A DNA stretch of 64,000 nt from Strigamia acuminata (Eukaryota; Arthropoda; Chilopoda; Geophilomorpha; Linotaeniidae), in contig OX442314.1 in the NCBI GenBank assembly GCA_949358305.1, forward strand, positions 55,313,369 to 55,377,368, given 5' to 3'. Shown here piece by piece: positions 60,372 to 64,000 of the stretch (position 1 is its first letter; each line of letters begins with the position of its first letter). The position numbers were made by a program, and so were the translations under genes. Below the pieces are notes generated by a model, which was not told where the DNA came from, did not search any database, and saw only the letters and a list, made by a program, of their open reading frames with translations.

Positions 60372-62323
60372 TTACTTCATCAAGCAATGATTTAAATCAT
60401 AACTCTTAATTTTAACGAGTTTAAACTGTGCGCGTTTAGTTAAACAGCGCCACCTAGTGTGAACATTGATTACTACGATTCTATGATCGTCACACAGTGC
60501 AGTAAAAGTGAGTGTTGTTGCATGCAATTGTGCAACGGCCATTGTTTCTGTTTGAGTAAAAGTGACGGTAATTTTGTTCGGGTTTGTCCCACTTCGTGGT
60601 GGGTTTTGGACTTCATTTCTGGGGCAGCCTTTTTGTTTGACAATACTCAATGCATTCTTGCTGATGTTGCAAGATGCAAATTTCTCGCTCAGCCTGTCCA
60701 CAATTTGATTATCTAAAACCTCATTTCTGCTCAAAATTATGGCTGATTGTCTGTCGGCAAATGAAATTGCAGCTGCGTATGTCGTGTAATCAGTTTCAAT
60801 TATCCAAAAGTTCACTTCGGTGTTGGGAACTAGAATTGAAATTGAAGTTTGAGTATTGTTTATATTTATGCCATTAATTTACTTAGGCTGTGTGGATATT
60901 CAAGTCTCATTTTGGCTGCATCTTTTTGGTCTGGGACTGTCAATTTTCCAGTTTGAGTGAATTTCTCTACACTGAAAATATAATTTGCATTTCATGTATA
61001 GAAATATGTTGTGTGAAATTTATTCATAATTCATAACCGCAGAAAGGAAGTTGCCATGCGAATCTACGTCTATAAATAACCACGAATGAGATTAGGCCTA
61101 ACAAAACAACAAGAATGCCCGTAACAAACCGCTTTTGACGTCTCATTGGTTCTGTGCAGGGCTGGACTGGGAGCAAATTTATTGCCGGGAAATCTGGGTG
61201 TCCGGGCCACAATTAATGAAGTCGGGACAGGCCAGAGCGGGCCGTGACAAGCCAGAGCGGCCACGGGCCACCAGGAAACTCCCGGTAGCCCACCGGTCCA
61301 GTCCAGCACTGGTTCTGTGAGTGTTCGGACAGACGCCACGTGGTCGGGGGAGAGCCACGAGATTAAATACACGAAATACACGAAAGACATAAGATTAGGT
61401 TTTGGTTATTACTTTATTGTTGTCTAGGGATATGATATGGTGTTTCAAGGTGTATTTCCCAAATGTAATGGCTGCTTGGCAGTCATTCCTGATTGGACTG
61501 CGTGTCACAGCGATCTTGGGATCGCCATGACACACGAGGTCAATTGAATGCAGTTTGGCCACATCGTTGAGAGCTGTATTGAGTGCCCTGTGTTGCAGAC
61601 AATTGATCAACCTGCTTGGACAGCTGGTCACAGTTCTTACCGGGAAAAAATTCCTCTTGCCATGCATAATTTTTGATTAGAAAATATTGTTCTCTTGCTA
61701 CTGGCGCGACCCGTTGCGGCTTTACGAACCAAGCATCAAACGTCAAATGCGGTTTGTTAAGTCTTTTCACTTTTTGCATAATAAATTCTCATTTTCACTA
61801 TCTCATTTTAACTATATACATTATTTTCTATCGGTATATTCTCGTATAAAATACACCTCGCGCTTGAGTAATTGTCGGGATTAGGTCAGCGCTCATCTTC
61901 TTGTCAGATAAGATCCGTGCTGACCTAATTATCCCGATAACTACATGTCGCGCTAGATATATTGCCTCTGAGAAAATTAATTTATTTTACTTACAATGGT
62001 TCTTTTGTTTCCATTGGCAGGCAAGTTTCAGCCACCGTCAACTTGCCACCATTGTTTTTAAAATCAAGTGTCATGCAAGTGCCGGTTGATTGAGTCTTCT
62101 GAATCACATACCACAATCCACTCATCTGGAAAATGTATGCAAAATTTAAACCAATAAAATAAGTGTGCTAAACATAAGTCGTAGTTACCTTGTTGTAATC
62201 AAAATGAGGAACTACATCCACCTTGGAACATGATCCCACTTTCACTTCGTGTGATGATACATTCTGAAGAATACAGGTGACTAGTAACAGCAGGGTTACA
62301 ATGTCATGCAACATGGTTTTCAT
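60372..62323 (-). CDS. Lipocalin (apolipoprotein D-like), four exons
   Basis: Exons on the minus strand: 62323-62189, 62125-61995, 60971-60883, 60829-60372, all with GT-AG borders and matching phases (813 nt in all, 270 residues). Exon 1 encodes a signal peptide (MKTMLHDIVTLLLLVTCIL) and KVGSCSKVDVVPHFDYNK. Exon 2 begins MSGLWYVIQK, the lipocalin GxW motif. Exon 3 has TGKLTVPDQKDAAKMRLEYP. Exon 4 has NFWIIETDYTTYAAAISF, AIILSRNEVLD and a late Cys (KQKGC). The order is that of ApoD-type lipocalins, secreted carriers of small hydrophobic ligands. The C-terminus extends about 85 residues beyond the usual end. AATAAA overlaps the stop codon. Intron 2 contains transposon insertions. Confidence 0.9.
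61157..61311. mobile_element. 155-bp hAT MITE in lipocalin intron 2
   Basis: Termini cagggctggactgg and (reverse) cagtgctggactgg differ at one base. The 8-bp duplication gttctgtg is exact (61149-61156, 61312-61319), the hAT size. Inserted four bases inside the end of the LTR fragment next to it. Confidence 0.88.
61316..61545 (-). repeat. LTR-like copy 2, truncated (minus orientation)
   Basis: Reverse complement matches the 3' part of 63081-63449: ends cgaacactcaca-like, has acaacaataaag and the catgacac region. The 5' part is missing. Confidence 0.65.
61540..61779 (-). other. Unrecognised 79-codon ORF beside the LTR fragment
   Basis: Starts MQKVKRLNKPHLTFDAWFVK. It may be a piece of a mobile element inside lipocalin intron 2. 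No family recognised and no support beyond openness. Confidence 0.2.
61857..61960. mobile_element. Small snap-back element in lipocalin intron 2
   Basis: cgggattaggtcagcgc is mirrored by gtgctgacctaattatcccg; outer tcgcgc motifs also pair. Confidence 0.45.
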
Positions 62324-63080
62324 TTTGTCAATATACACTGCGATGAATGTACACACCTCAACTGTAAAATCACTGGGCAGGTTTACCGGAACGGAAAGGT
62401 GCACAGAAAATATGTATCCTTGAGCTGTTGCCGTGTTCATAAATTTAAATAGAAAAGTCGACTCAATGATATACCACTACACTGCACTTTACATAATTAT
62501 AATACAGGCACTCATTCAATACCAATATTACATAAAGAGTGCTGAATGAATTTATGACTATAAATTGAAAATGCAGCATTATCATAAAATAAAGTGAGTT
62601 ATGATTCTACATACAATATTCAATCCGGCCGAACACCTACCAGGTGAATTATTTCACAATCATGTTAATTTAAAAAAACTTTTGATTATGTATTTAATTA
62701 AATAACATGTGAGGAATTCAATGAAACATGTTAAATTCTTGTGACATTGTTGCATCACTGTTTTGCAACTTGTAACTTTTAAACCAACAATGCTATGCAA
62801 AAAATGTCAATTGCAAAATTGTAGATCACCATTTGTTTAGTACATTGCCACATTAAAAACTTCTTGTTTGTAGGACTTTTCTTCCTGCAGCACTTGCACC
62901 TCTATTGTGCCTGTTGCGGTCTCCAGCAACCAGGTGGAGCTGCGGGCCCTGGAATTGATCAATCGGGCCCCGGAAGTAACCTTTTAGACCAGAAGTGGTG
63001 GGTCCCTTAGTGCCCAGAGAGTTGTTCCTCAACCAGCAAGATGAATGGTCGCATTCCGACCTTCTCCCCTAACTGGCCGC
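62324..63080. other. Upstream of the lipocalin gene; no other gene seen
   Basis: Presumed 5' flank of the lipocalin gene. 62880-63080 is GC-richer and precedes the LTR; its origin is unclear. No TATA box could be assigned. Confidence 0.3.
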
Positions 63081-63449
63081 TGTGGTGACCCAAACGATCG
63101 GCATGTGATCGGTGTGGCGACTGTCGCCCACCGGGACTTGAGCATACGTGGTGGTACGTTCTCCGTGAACATTACGGCGGCATGGTGGAATCGAATTACC
63201 GACCACACGTGTCATGAGGCCTAATGACCGCCGTGACTCGTGGTCTGATTAGGGGTGGCTGCTGAACAGCCATCGCATTGGGAAATGCAATGTGAGACAC
63301 CTAAAATCATATTTTTAGACAACAATAAAGCTATAACCAAAACTAACTTGTGTCTCTTGTTTATTTCGGAGGTTAATTTCATCGTGTGTGTTGAGTCCAG
63401 CGCCTCGTAGCCCTCCCCTGACCACGTGGTGTTCGTCCGAACACTCACA
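63081..63449 (+). repeat. Solo LTR-like copy 3 (369 bp)
   Basis: Starts tgtggtgaccca, the same first 12 bases as the gypsy 2 LTR, and ends gaacactcaca. Contains acaataaagc. Flanks (gccgc and actaa) do not form a duplication, so it may be an old recombined solo LTR. Copies 1 and 2 are its relatives. Confidence 0.65.
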
Positions 63450-63519
63450 ACTAAACAACTTTTCTCCGAATTTTTTTTTATCAAATGCAAATTAAAAAAT
63501 AAAAATAAAATTGACACGC

Positions 63520-64000
63520 CTTTTTATTTATCTAGAAGAGAAAATAAAATACTGAGTTTCGTAAAGAATGGGATTTTGTGTTTTTATTATTAATCTCAAG
63601 GATAAAATGTTTAACTAAATAAAAACAAAAAAATCTATTAATTAAATAAATAAATAAAATTTGTGCTTTATTGCTGCTTTATGACTTGTAAGTAAATGAC
63701 TAATTTTAGGATAAATCTGTGTTAATCACGGACCGGTAATGTAAAACTATCTCTAGGACTAATAGATAGATTTTCATAAAATTTTAGGTGAACAAAGCAG
63801 AATATTGAACAAGTACTCAGTTAAAATTTCAATGGTTTTCCTCCTTTTTTTTCCCGAGATACAGCTATGAGATTCAACATGCCGTGTTTGTTAACTTTGT
63901 TTTGCCCCACCGTAAATGAAAAAAAAAAATTTAAATTTAAAAATTTAAAACGCTGGCAATGCCGATATACGATAAAACAACACAATTAATTTTGTTAGAA
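63520..64000 (-). repeat. Start of a further zinc-finger unit spacer
   Basis: 63540-63700 matches 49620-49760; 63950-64000 matches 51036-51085. The next zinc-finger gene would lie to the right of the window. Confidence 0.6.

Overview
The window is nuclear DNA of an animal, most likely an arthropod. The best evidence is two exons of an ecdysone receptor (EcR) ligand-binding domain, a spliced ApoD-like lipocalin gene and a Mediator subunit 17 (MED17) exon. GT-AG introns, C2H2 zinc-finger arrays, LTR retrotransposons and many short inverted-repeat elements all fit. Order or species cannot be fixed from the sequence; a crustacean or other non-insect arthropod is a guess. Nothing prokaryotic is present.

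Layout. 1-2040 is the flank of a zinc-finger repeat unit whose gene lies off the left edge; a pogo/Tigger element and a hairpin element have entered it. A 30-bp tandem array (2060-2535) and an old gypsy gag relic (3060-3450) follow. 3466-10041 is Ty3/gypsy element 1, itself interrupted near the end of pol by an inverted-repeat element. 10086-11018 and 18036-18075 hold two minus-strand EcR exons. The upstream one is split by a 7-kb Ty1/copia element (11019-18035) with perfect 5-bp target duplications; the copia carries a 2251-bp internal tandem duplication. 18401-20174 is a long inverted-repeat element, followed by a minisatellite and a hAT-like element.

22184-35050 is Ty3/gypsy element 2 (12.9 kb, 820-bp LTRs that look nearly identical). 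It has gag, a textbook -1 frameshift site, pol, and a large unrecognised third ORF that may be expressed by splicing. 35051-57770 is a tandem cluster of four minus-strand C2H2 zinc-finger genes (14, 4, 12 and 11 fingers). Each is embedded in a repeated spacer that ends in a tandem array. In three units the array is a 20-bp repeat whose every copy contains TGAGTCA, the AP-1 consensus. Pieces of ordinary genes (MED17, an RGG-rich terminal exon, a first exon with a good donor) lie between the units.

57770-63450 holds three copies of another LTR, a threonine-rich repeat ORF, an unexplained 1.2-kb stretch, and a complete four-exon lipocalin gene (60372-62323, minus). Intron 2 of that gene contains an LTR fragment and a small hAT element with an 8-bp target duplication. 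The right edge starts the next zinc-finger unit.

Most of the sequence is therefore transposons nested in one another and in old genes. The intact-looking host genes are the lipocalin and the zinc-finger genes; the EcR and MED17 pieces look broken.
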